Part shown: piece by piece, positions 1 to 12,088 of the stretch
Numbering within the stretch: the first letter of the stretch is position 1
Layout: every line of letters begins with the position of its first letter
Translations under genes and position numbers: made by a program
From: Cyathus striatus
Lineage: Eukaryota > Basidiomycota > Agaricomycetes > Agaricales > Nidulariaceae
Reading direction: 5' to 3'
NCBI GenBank assembly: GCA_025738555.1
Contig: JAOVFP010000012.1
Location: 2,418,001-2,482,000 of the forward strand
Length of the DNA: 64,000 nt
The notes under the pieces: model-generated
Seen by the model: the letters and a program-made list of their open reading frames with translations, nothing else
Database searches by the model: none
Told to the model about the DNA's origin: nothing

Positions 1-2300
1 GTCCAAAGGTCTCCATCATCTTACAATGTGGCACGAACATTACTAACTGCTAGGAATATAATACACGACTTATTCTTACCTAATGCGATCCTCTCTTCAA
101 TAGGCTTTGGTAGACCGTAGTCCATCATTGTAGGAACAGTTGAAAATGTATAGCCTGCAGTACGTGTCACCATTAGCTGATGCTACAGAAATGAATACGT
201 ATTTTATGCTTACAGTGATGTTCCAGTGGAGCTGGCGTACACGTTTGTAGCCCGTTGATATCCAGTGCGGAATATGTATCTGGAACGGTGATAAACTAAT
301 AGGTGCTAGGAGAATAAATATGCGAAATATTCTTACCTAATGTCATCCCCTTGCCAGTAGGCTTTGGAAGATCGTAGTCTCCCATTGGAGGCAGAGTAGG
401 AAATGTATAGACTACAGAACGCACCGAAATTAGTTGAAGCTATAGAAATGAATACAAGTTTTATGCTTACAGAGACCGCCCAGTGGAGTTGGCATACACA
501 TTTGTACTCCCCCAGGCATCATTAATTGGTCAGTGGGCTTTGAAAGGCTGTGTCCACACGCTAGTACGCACCAACGTAAATTATTACTACAAGGTGAATA
601 TATTATTAAAGCTTACCTGATTCCATACCCTTGCTAATGGGCTCTAGCAGTGTTGGTATTCCATTGATATCCAATGTGGTATCTTTGTCTGAAGCGGTAA
701 TAAATGATGTGTTCCCACAAAAGTTACAAGTAGCTCACGTGTAGTATTAGACTCAGTGTTAACTGATGTATGCTCGTTGACGAGCATAGTTAGGGTGTCA
801 GAGGGAGCATATTCCTCGTCGATGTGAGCCGACATACAGTCATCCTCTATTGGTGGCTCATGGGAAACATGCGTCGACGTAGAATCTACAGTATGTGGTA
901 ACATTAATTAGTGCTAGGGTAATAAATGTGCGAGTCATGCTTACCTGATGTCATCCCCTGATCAATGGGATGCACTTGTGGCTCAGTGATAACCGGCGAC
1001 TGCTCATCAACCGGTATAAAACCTCTGACGTCTAAGATACCAGAGAATATTAATTTATGCTATGAAAGTGAATATAAACACTAACTGGAATTATTATCAT
1101 CGTCAGTGGGATTTTCACTCACTGCCATCCCCTGATCGACGTTCATTTGTAGCTCAATGATAGCCAGTGGCTGCTCATCAACCGGTATGAAACCTTGGAC
1201 GTCTAAGATACCAGAGAATATTAATTTATGCTATGAAAGTGAATATAAACACTAACCGGAATTATTATCATTTTCAGTGGGATTTTTACTCACTGTCATC
1301 CCCTGATCGACGTTTATATGTAGCTCAGTGATAACCGGCGGCTGCTTGTCAATCGGTATAAGGCCTGCGACATCTAATATACCAGGGAACATTAACTCAT
1401 GTCATGAAAGTGAATATAGACACTTACTGGAATTATTATCATAGTCAGTGGGATTTTCACCCACTGAAGGAGTCCGTACATTGTCACACATATGGTTCTC
1501 CTCTACTGGAGACTCTTGGGTAACAGGCATCGATGTAGAATCTACAGTACGTGGTAACATTAATTGGGGCTAGGGTAATACATGTACGAGTCATGCTTAC
1601 CTGATGTCATCCCCTGATCAACAGGATGCATTTGTGGCTTAGCGATAACTGGTGACTGCTCGTCAACAGGCATAAGGCCTCCGACGTCTAAGATGCAGGA
1701 GAATATTAATTTATGCTATGAAATATACATAAACATTTACCGGGATTATTATTATCGTCAGTGGGAATCTCGCCCACCGAAGGAGCCTGTAGATTGTGGC
1801 ACATATGGTCCTCTACTAGGGTCTCATGGGGCACAGGCATCGACGTATAACCTACAGTATGTGGAACCGGTAACTGCTTGTCGACAGTCATAAGTCCTCG
1901 CACATCTAAAATATTAGAGATGTTAATTTAAGAAATGAAACTGAATACGAACACATACCAGAATTATTCTCATCGTTACTAGGCTTTTCACTTGATGAAG
2001 GAGTCAGTGGATTATCTGAAACTATTCCGGATATCATCTAATCCCCCAGTTACAATATAATGCCGATTTAACAGACTAAAGACTTACCGCCACCACAGGA
2101 GAAGTCTCATCTGAATTTGCAACTTTTTTCTTTTTTCGTTGATTCAGGAGGGATGTGTTTGTAGTAAAGGGGTGTGAACCCAGCCTGGAAGACCTTTGAA
2201 CAGGCACTCCCCCACCAATATTCGATGCGGAGCTCCTGGTCTTTGGTTTGGAAGAAGAGGATAATGGAGAAGACATTGAACTATAGATAGAGGAAAGCAT
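1..2300 (-). CDS. Repeated-exon protein of unknown function, 15 exons visible, 3' end beyond window
   Basis: I do not recognise the family. Translation starts at 2300 (MLSSIYSS..., Ser-rich, then a basic QRKKKK patch). Exons in reading order: 2300-2088, 2037-1959, 1905-1741, 1687-1601, 1541-1428, 1373-1257, 1202-1086, 1031-945, 885-739, 688-617, 560-471, 411-337, 279-214, 154-80 and 19 onwards. Every intron is 50-60 nt with GT..AG ends. From exon 3 on, every exon begins and ends in phase 1, so any of them can be lost or duplicated without breaking the frame. They fall into repeat classes: one with D-V-x-G-[LF]-[MI]-P-V-D-E-Q (exons 3, 4, 6, 7, 8), one with D-S-T-S and a P-T-D-[DY]-[DN]-N-N tail (3, 5, 9), one with ALDING/TLDING (10, 13) and one with YTF..P..DY.LPKP (12, 14). 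About 507 residues are visible, acidic and Pro-rich, with no membrane segment seen. Function unknown; confident as a spliced gene, not of its role. Confidence 0.72.
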
Positions 2301-3780
2301 GATAAGAAATGTCGTGAAAAAATGTCATTCACAAATAACTTCATTTGTTGTTTTATTTACATAGACGAAGTTGAACAAACACAGCATAGCCTTATTTCGG
2401 ACATCACTTATATTCGATTATAATCGAATAAATCAAGATCTGAGCATATGAAATGACGGCCGCCATGATTTGTATTCTGAACACATGGAATGCCGGCCGC
2501 CCTGATTCTTTAATCGAGATCTTACAAATCCTTTCCAAAGGATCGCAGATCTAAGTAGCGGAAATGTAATAAAATATTGCATTCCATAGTTTGGTCATCT
2601 TGCCCCCCATTCTCCCCTTTTATCCTCTCGCTCTCATCTTTCTATCTCTGAGACTCCTTTTCCTTGTGACAACTTGTAAGTTTTTATCGTTTTCTCCAGC
2701 ATATGATGTAACTTGAAATTGAGATTATAGCAGAGATGTAAGAGTATCTTCACCCCTGATACTTGACAGTGTACGATTTTCCCTCCAAGCTTAAGATGTA
2801 TCATTGACCCCATCTCATGTTATAGAGCCTCATTTATCTTTTATTTCACTCCTTGTACTTGACAGGGTACATATTTCCCTCCAAGCATAAGGGTATGATT
2901 GACCCCATGTCATTTTATAGGTTGGACTCGCTGATACTTGACAGTGTATTTTTTTTTCCCTCCAAGCATAAGACATACGATTGACATTTTGTTTTATAGA
3001 TTCTGATTTACTCTTGTAACAACTTGTACGTTTTTATTGTCTTCGCCGGTGTATGACATTACTTAAAATAAAAAATATAGCAACAATATGTGGGTATATT
3101 TTGACCCCCCTGATACTTGACAGCATACGTATTTTCCCTCAAAGCATAAGATGAACAATTGACCTCTTCATATTCTATAGATGAGACTCTGCTTCACTGT
3201 GTCTCTTGTACTTGGTTGACTATCACTCGACTTGTAAGTTTTAATCAGTTGTACGTTTTTATTGTCTTCGCCATCATATGACATTACTAAAATCGAAAAT
3301 ATAGCAAAGATGTGTGGGTATATTTCGACCCTCCTGATACTTGACAGCGTACATATTTTCCCTCCAAGCATAAGATGAGCAATTGACCTCTTCACATTAG
3401 ATGAGACTCTGCTTTGCTGTGTCTCTTGTACTCGCTCGACCATCGCTCGACTTGTAAGTTTTAATCATCTCCTACAATCATATGACACTCACAAATATGA
3501 ATACCTTCTGTATGTTTTTCCCTCTAAGTATAAAATGTAAGATTGAGCCCTGGTGCTGGAGAGGTCAGTATACGGAGGTTTATAGGTTGGTCAAATGTAT
3601 CAAAGGGGTCTCAGTGTGTCTAAAATCAGATTCATTTTCACCCCTTTCATGAGTCAGGAATTAGAGCACTGAGACGCTGTAATTAATGCTCGGTTTATTG
3701 CTTAGTAATATCATTCAGCCACAACCCCTTCTCATTTTATAGACAATACACTGCTTCGATGTTTCTCTTGTAGTTACCAG
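2301..3780. repeat. Degenerate repeats upstream of the repeated-exon gene
   Basis: No convincing gene. A motif reading TGATACTTGACAG followed by a TTTTCCCTCCAAGC stretch and then ATTGACC recurs irregularly near 2757, 2856, 2933, 3112 and 3330. A second copied block (3168-3260 and 3390-3470) contains the GAGACTCTGCTT and CTCGACTTGTAAG words. The interval 2301-2700 is the likely promoter side of the minus-strand gene ending at 2300. Short open frames here are shadows of the repeats. Confidence 0.6.
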
Positions 3781-3849
3781 AACCGTATATATTGGGGTAG
3801 TTATAGTAGTAACCCCCATTTCTTGTAGACTTCTCCCTAGATTTATACC

Positions 3850-4740
3850 AAGACTATATAATAGTAGTAATGTTTTTGAAATCCACAAGCATTAGGTTTG
3901 TATAGATACCTATAATACCTTACTTTCCTACCGTCTTAGATAGATGCAATATTATATTTAATGACGATATCCAGCCTTTATGAAGTGTCAGACACATTTG
4001 GTGAATGTGTTTAACTGGGATCTGTGTTACGAGCACTATAAGTATCTAATAGCCACCAAGTGCATGCCACACACCGATTTGTATATGTTACCCTACCTTC
4101 TGACCATCTTAGATAGTGGCAATAGTATATTTAATAATGATATCCAACTTTACACAGTGTCAGACACATTTGGTGAACATGTTTGACTTGGATTTGTGTT
4201 ATGAACACAAGTATCTAATAGCCACGAACCACATAACCCACACTGGTTTGCATACATATCTACATTATCCTACCTTCCAACCGTCTTAGATAGTTGCAAT
4301 AGTATATTTAATAACAATATCCAACATTTACGCAGTGTCAGACACATTTGGTGAGCATCTTTAACTTAGATTTGTGTTATGAGCGTTATAAGTACTTTCA
4401 GCTACCAACCGCATACCCCACACTGGTTTTTATATGTACCTGTGTTACCCTACCTTCCGACTGTCCTAGATAGTTTTAATAGAATATTTAATAGTGATAT
4501 CCAACCATTACGCAGTGTCAGACACATTTGGTGGATATGTTTAACTTGGATTTGTGTCATGAGCATTACAGCCACCAACCACATACCCCACACTGGTTTG
4601 GATATATCCTTATATTACCCTACATTCTGACTGCCTTAGATAGTTGCATTAGTATATTGAATAACGATATCCAACCTTTAAATGAGATTGCTGGCGTGAA
4701 CATGAATGATATGTATCACGCTCACGCTCATCTATAGTAT
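3850..4740. repeat. Tandem repeat, unit about 178 bp, nearly five copies
   Basis: The word GTGTCAGACACATTTGGTG recurs at about 3985, 4157, 4335 and 4515, spacings of 172, 178 and 180 bp. Each unit also contains TTAGATAG, ATATTTAATAACGATATCCAACC and a CCACACTGGTTTG segment. Open frames run through it in different frames per copy, which argues against coding. Confidence 0.85.
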
Positions 4741-4988
4741 ATTTTGGTAATGTAGTTAACTGTTATATATATCTTGAGTGTGAACAGTAAAATACCTTGA
4801 GCAATATATAATTCCATTCCCTTTTGTATCCGTATTACAAAGTTATACAATAAGATATATGTACAATAATAGATAGTATACAACTCTACTCCTGTCCTAC
4901 CCGTATTACCAAGATATACAACAAGATATATGTACATTAAACGATGGTCTACAAACTATATTATATTACAAACTATCTTCAAAGCTGA
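4741..4988. repeat. AT-rich spacer with a roughly 70-bp duplication
   Basis: The segment with CCGTATTAC, TATACAA and AAGATATATGTACA occurs at about 4828 and again at about 4898. Nothing else is recognisable here. Confidence 0.5.
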
Positions 4989-5374
4989 TCACAATCGTTG
5001 TTGAAGTCCATTCGAAGGTATCCTGAACTGCCCCATTTCGCTCCACCGTTCTTGTAATAATGCTCCCAGGTACGTGAATAAATATGCATCGTCGCTATAG
5101 CTTTTCCATTGCGTTTGAATCCTTGGAGCATAAAGTGTCACTCCGTGTCCGAATTACTGTCATGGAATGGTGCTCTGAAGCACGGGGATTTAGAGGAAAC
5201 ACGAAGGAGTAACTAAAGACTTACAACAGGACCCAGTGTCATATATTTCGGTGATTCCCCCGCCACATATTTCAATACACTGCGCGTCGTGCGGCTGCCC
5301 CTGCTTCCATTCGTTCGTGGCGGGTCATACGATTGCTTACTGGATGGTAGACGAGAATAGGCTATTACACACAT
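4989..5374 (-). CDS. Candidate small two-exon gene, unresolved
   Basis: The first candidate exon, 5374-5225, is exactly 50 codons from ATG (MCVIAYSRLPSSK..., Arg/Ser-rich) to a GTAAGT donor, and ends in ...SPKYMTLGPV. Downstream on the same strand an open segment (about 5146-4989) reads ...KSYSDDAYLFTYLGALL..., ending in TGA at 4989-4991. I could not find an acceptor that joins the two in frame, so either the splice model is wrong or the gene is broken. No family recognised. It stands between tandem repeats and a decayed gene, so a transposon relic is also possible. Confidence 0.28.
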
Positions 5375-6467
5375 TAAGTACGCGAAACTGTAATTGAAAA
5401 GAGAAAAAACATGCGGCCATTACATTGTTAGTTTGGACTAAAAGTAACAAGTTGTGAGAACAATAAATAGCGACGAATAGATAAAACTTACCAATGCTAA
5501 ACACGTTATGAGATTAGGAAGGACGAGAGTACGAGGTGGATAGGGATGAGTGTGAACTGTTTGTTGTGAGAATAACAAATAGTGACGAATAGCTTAAACC
5601 TACCAATACTAAAGAACATTGTAAGATCATGATAGACAAACAAGAATTTGGTAGGATGAGTGTGAAGTGTTTGTTGCGACTAGGAGAGAGATCAAGCAAA
5701 AGTGCTGTAAGGTGGAATCATTGCAGAAAAGGAAGTTGAGAAACAAAACGATAATCGAACATATGAAGATCTGTTAACAGCAAGAGAAAAGTAAGGAATG
5801 CGGCACGATCATCCATACCAGATGAGAAGGATATGTAAGACCATTTTTCTTTGCAAGCTAATAATGTATAGAGATTATGAGAGAACCAAGAAAGAGGTGT
5901 TACGAAGAGCATTATGACAAGCATATAGAATTGGTTTATAGGGACTTGATAAATAATAAAGAGTCGCTTGGATTTTGAAATGTTCAAAATGAAGTAGAAT
6001 GTTAGTTAACTTGGACGGTACCTCCTTGGTTATTCCTGAGACTTGGCATTCTGAACAACTGAACCATTTACTTTGCTTATATCTTTCCAGTGCAAGTCGA
6101 GTGACCAATCTTCCTTGCATATTTCTTTCAAATGGCATTCAAGCTACAATCGAGTAGCATTCGAGTTAGTGTTGCACCCGCTCCGCTCGAAAGCTTCTGA
6201 GCCGCTGAACTGAGCCAAAATTAAGCGAGTGGCTGTGACCATGGTGCCTTTCAAGTGTCCCCAGTTGGTTAGCAGCATACTGAATTTGGTATAAACTCCC
6301 TAGCTACATCTGACTGAACGGCTTCTGATCCATAGCCTGGGAAGCGAGTAGTTCAGAGGTAGTTCCGCTTTCAAGGCAACGCTAGTTTGAGTAAGAAAAA
6401 ATTCGAGTGACATACATTATAAGTGGAATTTCAAGCTTGTATAAAATCTACGATAGTACATAACCAA
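5375..6467. other. Non-coding interval with a duplicated ~110-bp block
   Basis: Two diverged copies of a block containing ATAGTGACGAATAG, ACCAAT and ATGAGTGTGAA.TGTTTGTTG lie at about 5445-5560 and 5560-5670. The 6140-6420 stretch contains several GAGTAGC/CGAGT words but no gene I can support. Minus-strand open frames at 5718-6138 lack splice signals and family resemblance. Confidence 0.45.
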
Positions 6468-7675
6468 TTATATATAACTATAGTCATCAGGTACTACGAT
6501 CCCATTGCTTGCCATCGTTGCAACTATACTACGTAATTTCTTATCTTGTTCGGAAATTAATAGCTCCTTTTGTTCTAGCTCAATTTTTCACTGCTCCAGC
6601 TCTTCCTCTCGTTGCTGCAGCTCTGATGCAAGCTTAAAATATTGAGCTTGTTTGGACTTTCGAAGGTCAGAAATCAGGAGCGTGAACTTGTTCACAATAT
6701 CTGCGGTTTGTTGGCGGGAAAATTCGGAGTCTTCAGATAGAGTTCGTGAGATGTAATGGATGGTACTGGTGCTCTCGCCGGAATGCTGCCCCATAACCAT
6801 AATCCAGGAGTGGGTCTCCTCTGCCAACCTTTCTGCCTAGGAATTACATTAGTACGGACCTAACAGACAAACTACCATGTACCTTTGCAATTACAATTCC
6901 AATCTCTCGATTGAAATGTTTTGTCGCATCTTTGCATACAGTGATTGGATTCCTTAAAGAACATGGCCTCCAAATGGCTGCAGAGGCATTACAAGTAAGT
7001 ATTATATATTAAATAACGATAGGTTTACCCACGATATTCTTGGTTTCCCTTTAGGACACCAATAACTCTCCCATGCCTTTGATATTTCTTAAATGACGGT
7101 GCAAGAACGTCAGAAGGTGAAGGCGATGTTCATTGGCTGCGAGAAGGTGATGATCTTTGGCTTGGCGAAGGAGAGTTTGTAGTCTGTTGCAGTATGTTTT
7201 GAGGCGATGATTGCTGGCTCTGGTCTAGAACTATAGCAGTAGGGGTACTTGGGTGGGAGGGGGGTTTGCTGTTTGTGACACTGAATGCTCACCTACCAAT
7301 AGTTGAGGGTCGATGTTAGGATTTTCGTTGCACTTACAAAATACTTCAATCAAAAAATTGGAAGCAATGAAAGTGAATTAAATTTACTCACCACGTTCTC
7401 TATAGTGGTAGGGGGTACTTGGTTGGGAGGGGGGTTCGCTGTTTGTGGCACTGAATGCTCGCCTACCAATAGCTGAGGGTCGATGTTAGGGTTTTCATTG
7501 CACTTACAAAATACTTCAATCAAAAATTTGGAAGCAATGAAAGTGAATTAAATTTACTCACCAGGTTCTCTATGTATTTTCGACCAGCTTTAGTGTGTAT
7601 ACACTCATGTAAGAATGGACGACCGACGCATGACCAGCATTGTCTATGCTTCTTTTTGGATGACGCACGAGGCAT
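6468..7675 (-). pseudogene. Decayed multi-exon gene with Cys/His N-terminus and coiled-coil C-terminus
   Basis: Start at 7675: MPRASSKKKHR followed by a CWSC...HECIH Cys/His cluster; exon 1 (7675-7562, 38 codons) ends at a GTGAGT donor. The next exon exists twice in tandem (about 7510-7395 and 7330-7077) with near-identical flanking intron sequence; each starts C-N-E-N-P-N-I-D-P-Q-L. The second copy has lost one C in a C run near 7248, which shifts it into a Ser/Pro-rich frame, and that frame has an in-frame TGA at 7130-7132. Further exons encode ITVCKDATKHF... and AERLAEETHSW..., then an Ala/Gln/Glu coiled coil broken by TGA at 6588-6590, after which the same frame stays open to TAA at 6468. 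Family unknown; possibly a transposon accessory gene next to the KDZ transposase on the other strand. Confidence 0.55.
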
Positions 7676-8019
7676 AATAACGAGAAGGGAAAGCTTTGGA
7701 TAAAAATGGATACAATGTTTTCAGCGTAGAGAGGTGAGAAGGAACGAGTTTTTTGATGTGGGGGGGTACCATATTCAACATAAGGAAGGACAATTTTTTA
7801 GCATATGTAGTCGTACACCGACAATGTGCCTGAGCAAGTCACCAAATAAATAGACGTAAACAAAGTTTAATCACCATTAAGCGATCACCCAATGATTGTC
7901 AGGGGTCTAAAGAACCTAGATATGATCTTAATGCTATGTCAGGAAAGTTTATTTATATTTCCTATCCCTGTAACTTACACCATAAAATATTTTTGCATGA
8001 TTCGTAACTGCTGCTTATT
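7676..8019. other. Divergent intergenic region
   Basis: This stretch separates the minus-strand pseudogene (start 7675) from the plus-strand KDZ gene (start 8020), so it would hold both promoters. It contains a short G-run near 7760. No inverted repeat or terminal motif of a transposon was found. Confidence 0.35.
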
Positions 8020-11000
8020 ATGTCTTCAATTCCTCGTTCTCGTCGAGCTTCCAAGCTAGATAATGTTCAGCTTGAAAGAGCTGTGCGCCCATGGCTACCC
8101 AACCCTCCAGAAAGCAATTCATCCTCACGTTTCATTGTCTTGTCTCCGCAGAAGAAACCACACCAGGTTAGAGGGAGAAAGACTACAAATACTGGATGAC
8201 ATTCAAAAAATACGAAATTGTCGCAGCCAAGTCCTCCTGTTTTGACAGGACCATCAATTGAAACTAGTTTTCACGTGGATTATGATATCAATATTAGCAA
8301 GCCATCTCAAAATGACGCAGTAGATAACATGCAAGCTGAACATAGCGGTGTCGATAATAGCTTTCAAGTATATCAGGACTGCATCACTTATGGAGATGTT
8401 ATGTTTGAGCAAATAAGCCATGAGCTGTTTGTTGTACAAGGATGGGATTATAAACGGAAAAGCGGGCAACATGTAAGTGATACTTATTCAAGTTACTCTT
8501 AGCTTACGCAAAATCAGTCGCATTGGTTTCATCTGCAGTGGTGGTTAGTAGATGGATGCATGACCGCCACTTGTACCTGCTGTTCGCATCAAAAATGCGT
8601 ACATGTACAGTATATTGACATATTTGGGAGAGAAATTTTTCTAAATGTTGCCGATGTTCCTAAAGGTATCCCATTTCATTGGCAATAATTAATTTCCATT
8701 ATTCACTCTTGTCTCGCAGTACCATCAGATATTAAGCTTTTCAAACTTGAAAAGACAGCTAATGGAATGCAATACTGGTTTACTGTTCGCTCAGGGGATG
8801 GTCTAACCGATCGAGTTTTTGTAACTTACGATGGAGAAAAAGATGGTACTGGTAATTGGGAGTGCCGGAAGTGCCGAATTTCTTGTGCACATATTCGTAA
8901 GGCACAAGAGCTGTTACCGCAGTCAACAGAAGGTTCGGCTGATGGTCTGGAGGCCACAGGTTCGGCATCATTTGGATTTGGATTTTACTCATCTGATCTA
9001 ATTGTCCGTAATAGACAATTCATTTGGCTCAGGTCCTGAACAAGATAAGGCCATATCATATCTGGCAATAATGCCCCCGATATGGGCATCTTCGCAATTA
9101 GACAAGCAGCTCTATGTTAGGCGTCGAAGGCCTTTTCAATTATTTGCCCCTCTAATTGAAATAGGGAGTGATGCCCGCTGTATATGTGGCGTTCAAAAAT
9201 CAGGTGAAGGACCATTCGTTGAACGAGAATGCACTATATATGGATTATGCAGCACTCAGAAGACTAAAATTCAACTTATGCAATGCACAGTATGTCCCGC
9301 ATCTGCTGGACGTTATATTGGCCCCGACTGCCAATGTATAGAAGTTCTTAATCTCAACAATAGGTACCTATTCATGCATGAGCTACTGGAACACTACACA
9401 TCCGTGTTCTCGACATCCCCAACACCATTTGTTGCCTTCGTTCAAAACATCTCGCACGCTTATGAGAGTTCTTTGGAAGGAGTTCCTTTTGTGTCTGACA
9501 AGATATTTTGTTCCGCATGGTTTTCTTATGCAGATCTTATTTCTTGGGGAAATGACCTGGCATGCCAACACTGTGGACCAACACCGGATGAAGTCATATT
9601 TGATGGGGTTTCCATCTCATTCAGTCGTAAGCAAGTTCGAAACACAATTAAGCCACCTACCGTGATTGTGGAGGAATCAGAAAGCAAAAACAGTCGCTAT
9701 ATACCTTCCCCTCAGCTAATAGAAAATCGGAAAATGCATTGGCTTGTGTGCAATATCGTTGGGCTAAAGTCATATCTGCGAAACTCTGACTTACAGCCGT
9801 GTATGGACGATGACACTGAAATTGGTACTGAGGACGATGATGAGACTGGACGGACTCAATCACGCATCCTATCCGCCAAGAGAAAAAGAATACTGGAAAT
9901 CAAAAGCTGGCTGAAGGATATTCCGTCGCTTCTGACACAATTAGAATCAGTCAACTCAAGTTTAGGGGCATTGGTGAGACGACTATTTCGGGAAAATATG
10001 AGCGAGAAAACAAATTGGCCACATTCATCTTACATTACCTTACTTCTTGAGGTGCGTGCTGAGAAATACTGAACCATATTTTACTCAATAATATCCACAG
10101 ATAGCTGCGGATGAATCCGTGGTTCAAATGGTGAACATGCCAGCACTTGTGGCACTGAAGGGATTTATAACCAAACCCGACGATAATGCATTATCACACT
10201 TGACTGGTATTCCATCTTTGTACTTGGTACTGCGGCATGAAAAACAAGTACTTGGCAAGTATTCAGATGATCTCTTTGGCGTATGTTTCTGGATCCGTGA
10301 TCGAGCAGAATTTTTGTTGGACAAGCTCATACGCCAAAGTTCTGCCCCACAGACACTTAGTATCCCGGAGGTCGAGTCTGAGGACTGGAAATTAGTAAGT
10401 ACTTCATATATATCTAAGCAATGATTTAACCCCTGTTTAAAATGCTAGACAGGATCATGCTATAGCATGCTGAAAGTTCGGAATAGACCACAATACCCGA
10501 ACTTGAAACATGATCAGGTAGAAGATAAGTCCATATCGGGAAGAGGTGAAAAATGTGCCAAGTACTATGCTCAATATTCACAGCAATGTCTAACGGGAGG
10601 AATCATGGTTGCATGGTGCACACATTCCATCTGTTATGGCTTTCATTGCATCCCGAGAAGTGAAGGTCGCAACGATGTCTTCTCAGCCTTGTATACCCAC
10701 TGGAAAGTCCCACCTAAGTGTGTTATCTACGATTTTGCATGTGCTTTGGGGCCTTACTGCATGACGAGAGAAGGAGGTTTCTTTGCTAACACCCAGTTTC
10801 TGATCGATCGGTTTCACACTTCAGGTCACATGAAGTGCTCCACCACATGCTTTTAGGAACATATCAGGTTGCTGATCCAAGACTGAAGACCCTCAATTCA
10901 AGTGCAGCCGAGTGTGGTAATTCAGTTATAGCATGCATTAGAAAGTCTGTTAGTTATATGAGACAATATCGAGCAATGTTGTACATGAGGACATTTCTTT

Positions 11001-11059
11001 CGATTTGGAACCGATCAAAGACAAGGAAAATGAAGGAGGGGAAAAGCGGTGGAACCTAG
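8020..11059 (+). CDS. KDZ-type transposase with Cys clusters; one frameshift
   Basis: DNA transposase of the fungal Kyakuja-Dileera-Zisupton group. Exons: 8020-8166, 8227-8472, 8518-8665, 8720-8959, 9015-10051, 10101-10394, 10449-11059; all phases close, about 907 codons. The N-terminal part has a basic stretch, then a WWLVDGC...CTCCSH..CVH cluster (SWIM-like) and WECRKCRISCAH. A central region has CICG and CTVC..C.C. The C-terminal catalytic region shows the family signature: LTGGIMVAWCTHS, YGFHCIPRSEGRNDVF, VIYDFACALGPYCM, FHTSGHMKC, NSSAAECGN and RKSVSYM. One base is missing from a T run at about 10851-10854, between CSTTCF and LGTYQV; this is either a real lesion or an assembly error. The first intron (8167-8226) also hides an in-frame TGA at 8197; without splicing the frame is open either side. 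No terminal repeats of its own were found. Confidence 0.82.
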
Positions 11060-11137
11060 CTTGATTAATATGCCATATCAATATATTAGTCAAAACATAT
11101 TAGAATAGATAACCTTTGAAATCGATGCTCGGGGGGA

Positions 11138-12088
11138 TTGGAATTTTTTCTAGAATGTTTCATGCGACTGGAGCTGAAAGTTCGGAAAATTAGTTATTAT
11201 AACTGTCTTTATTTGCAAAGCCATTTCTCTTGGTGTATTTTTTTTGCCGCATCCCACTTCTTTACTTCCAAACCTACTCGAAATCCTCTTCAAAGGTCTT
11301 TTTGCTCTGTGTGTCTTGAAATGTAAGACACCACATTTGAATTCTTAATCTACGAGCTAACTCTCAATGTATTAGGACATCCTACAATGACTTCTGAAAG
11401 AGAACGGCTGATGTGTTCGAAATACCAACTAGACAAGGTTTACTAAAATTTCGAACCTGCCCCAGCGGGGCAATATTCAACACATTCAATCTCATTGTTC
11501 AAAATGATTACATGGATGTGGTTCAGCTGCCAAAGCAGTTTGTGCTTCTTCCTGAAGGTGAATACACATTCAAGTGTTTGGTCTTTTGCGGGCCAGTAAG
11601 TCACATTAGTCACTCTGATGCGAAATAGTATACTAACATCTTAGGACTTCGATGAATGGGATACTGAAAAGCCTTGCATTAACCCATACATTCCTTTCAA
11701 CTTCACGGCATGGTCTCCGACAACTACATTCAGCTTGGATCAGTACGAGATCCTTCAGTACTTCTTAGATCAATGTACAGCTAATACATCAACCATGGTC
11801 TTTGACTCAGTCTCAGAAAAATGGACACCATGTTCTCAAAATGCAAGGCTGCTACTATCAGATCGGAAGGATAATGTGGTAGTTGTTTGGATTGGAGAAG
11901 GTTTTCTGGAAGATGGGCGACCTGGGTTTCCAAATCTTTATGTTGGACCAATTAAATGTTTCTGTACATACAACAGTGGGTGAGATTTTCTTTCTTCTCT
12001 ACCTATAGATCCATATCCAGACTCATTCTATGACTGTCTTCCTGACCCATTTGAAGAAATGGGGGATGTCAATTTTCGCAATGTTTAG
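11138..12088 (+). pseudogene. Broken companion gene downstream of the KDZ transposase
   Basis: Family not recognised. Solid exons: 11376-11595 (in-frame TGA at 11395-11397, then KRTADVFEIPTRQG...), 11645-11975 (starting DFDEWDTEKPC...) and 12009-12088 (ending ...FRNV, TAG). The donor at 11976 is GTGGGT and all phases close (introns 49 and 33 nt). An upstream exon ending at 11322 with CSVCLE joins in phase 2 to 11376, but its beginning is unclear; 11138 is only the first ATG of that frame. The protein has aromatic, beta-rich stretches (FVLLPEGEYTFKCLVFCGP, NVVVVWIGEGF) and no obvious transmembrane segment. It follows the transposase by about 80 bp on the same strand, so it may belong to the same mobile unit. 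TGA replaces a residue followed by KR; CGA to TGA is the simplest origin. Confidence 0.45.

Noticed and set aside
8167..8226. TGA at 8197 as a nonsense mutation in the KDZ gene
   Set aside because: A 60-nt GT..AG intron removes it in frame, so it was not counted among the CGA-to-TGA lesions, although the unspliced frame is also protein-like on both sides.
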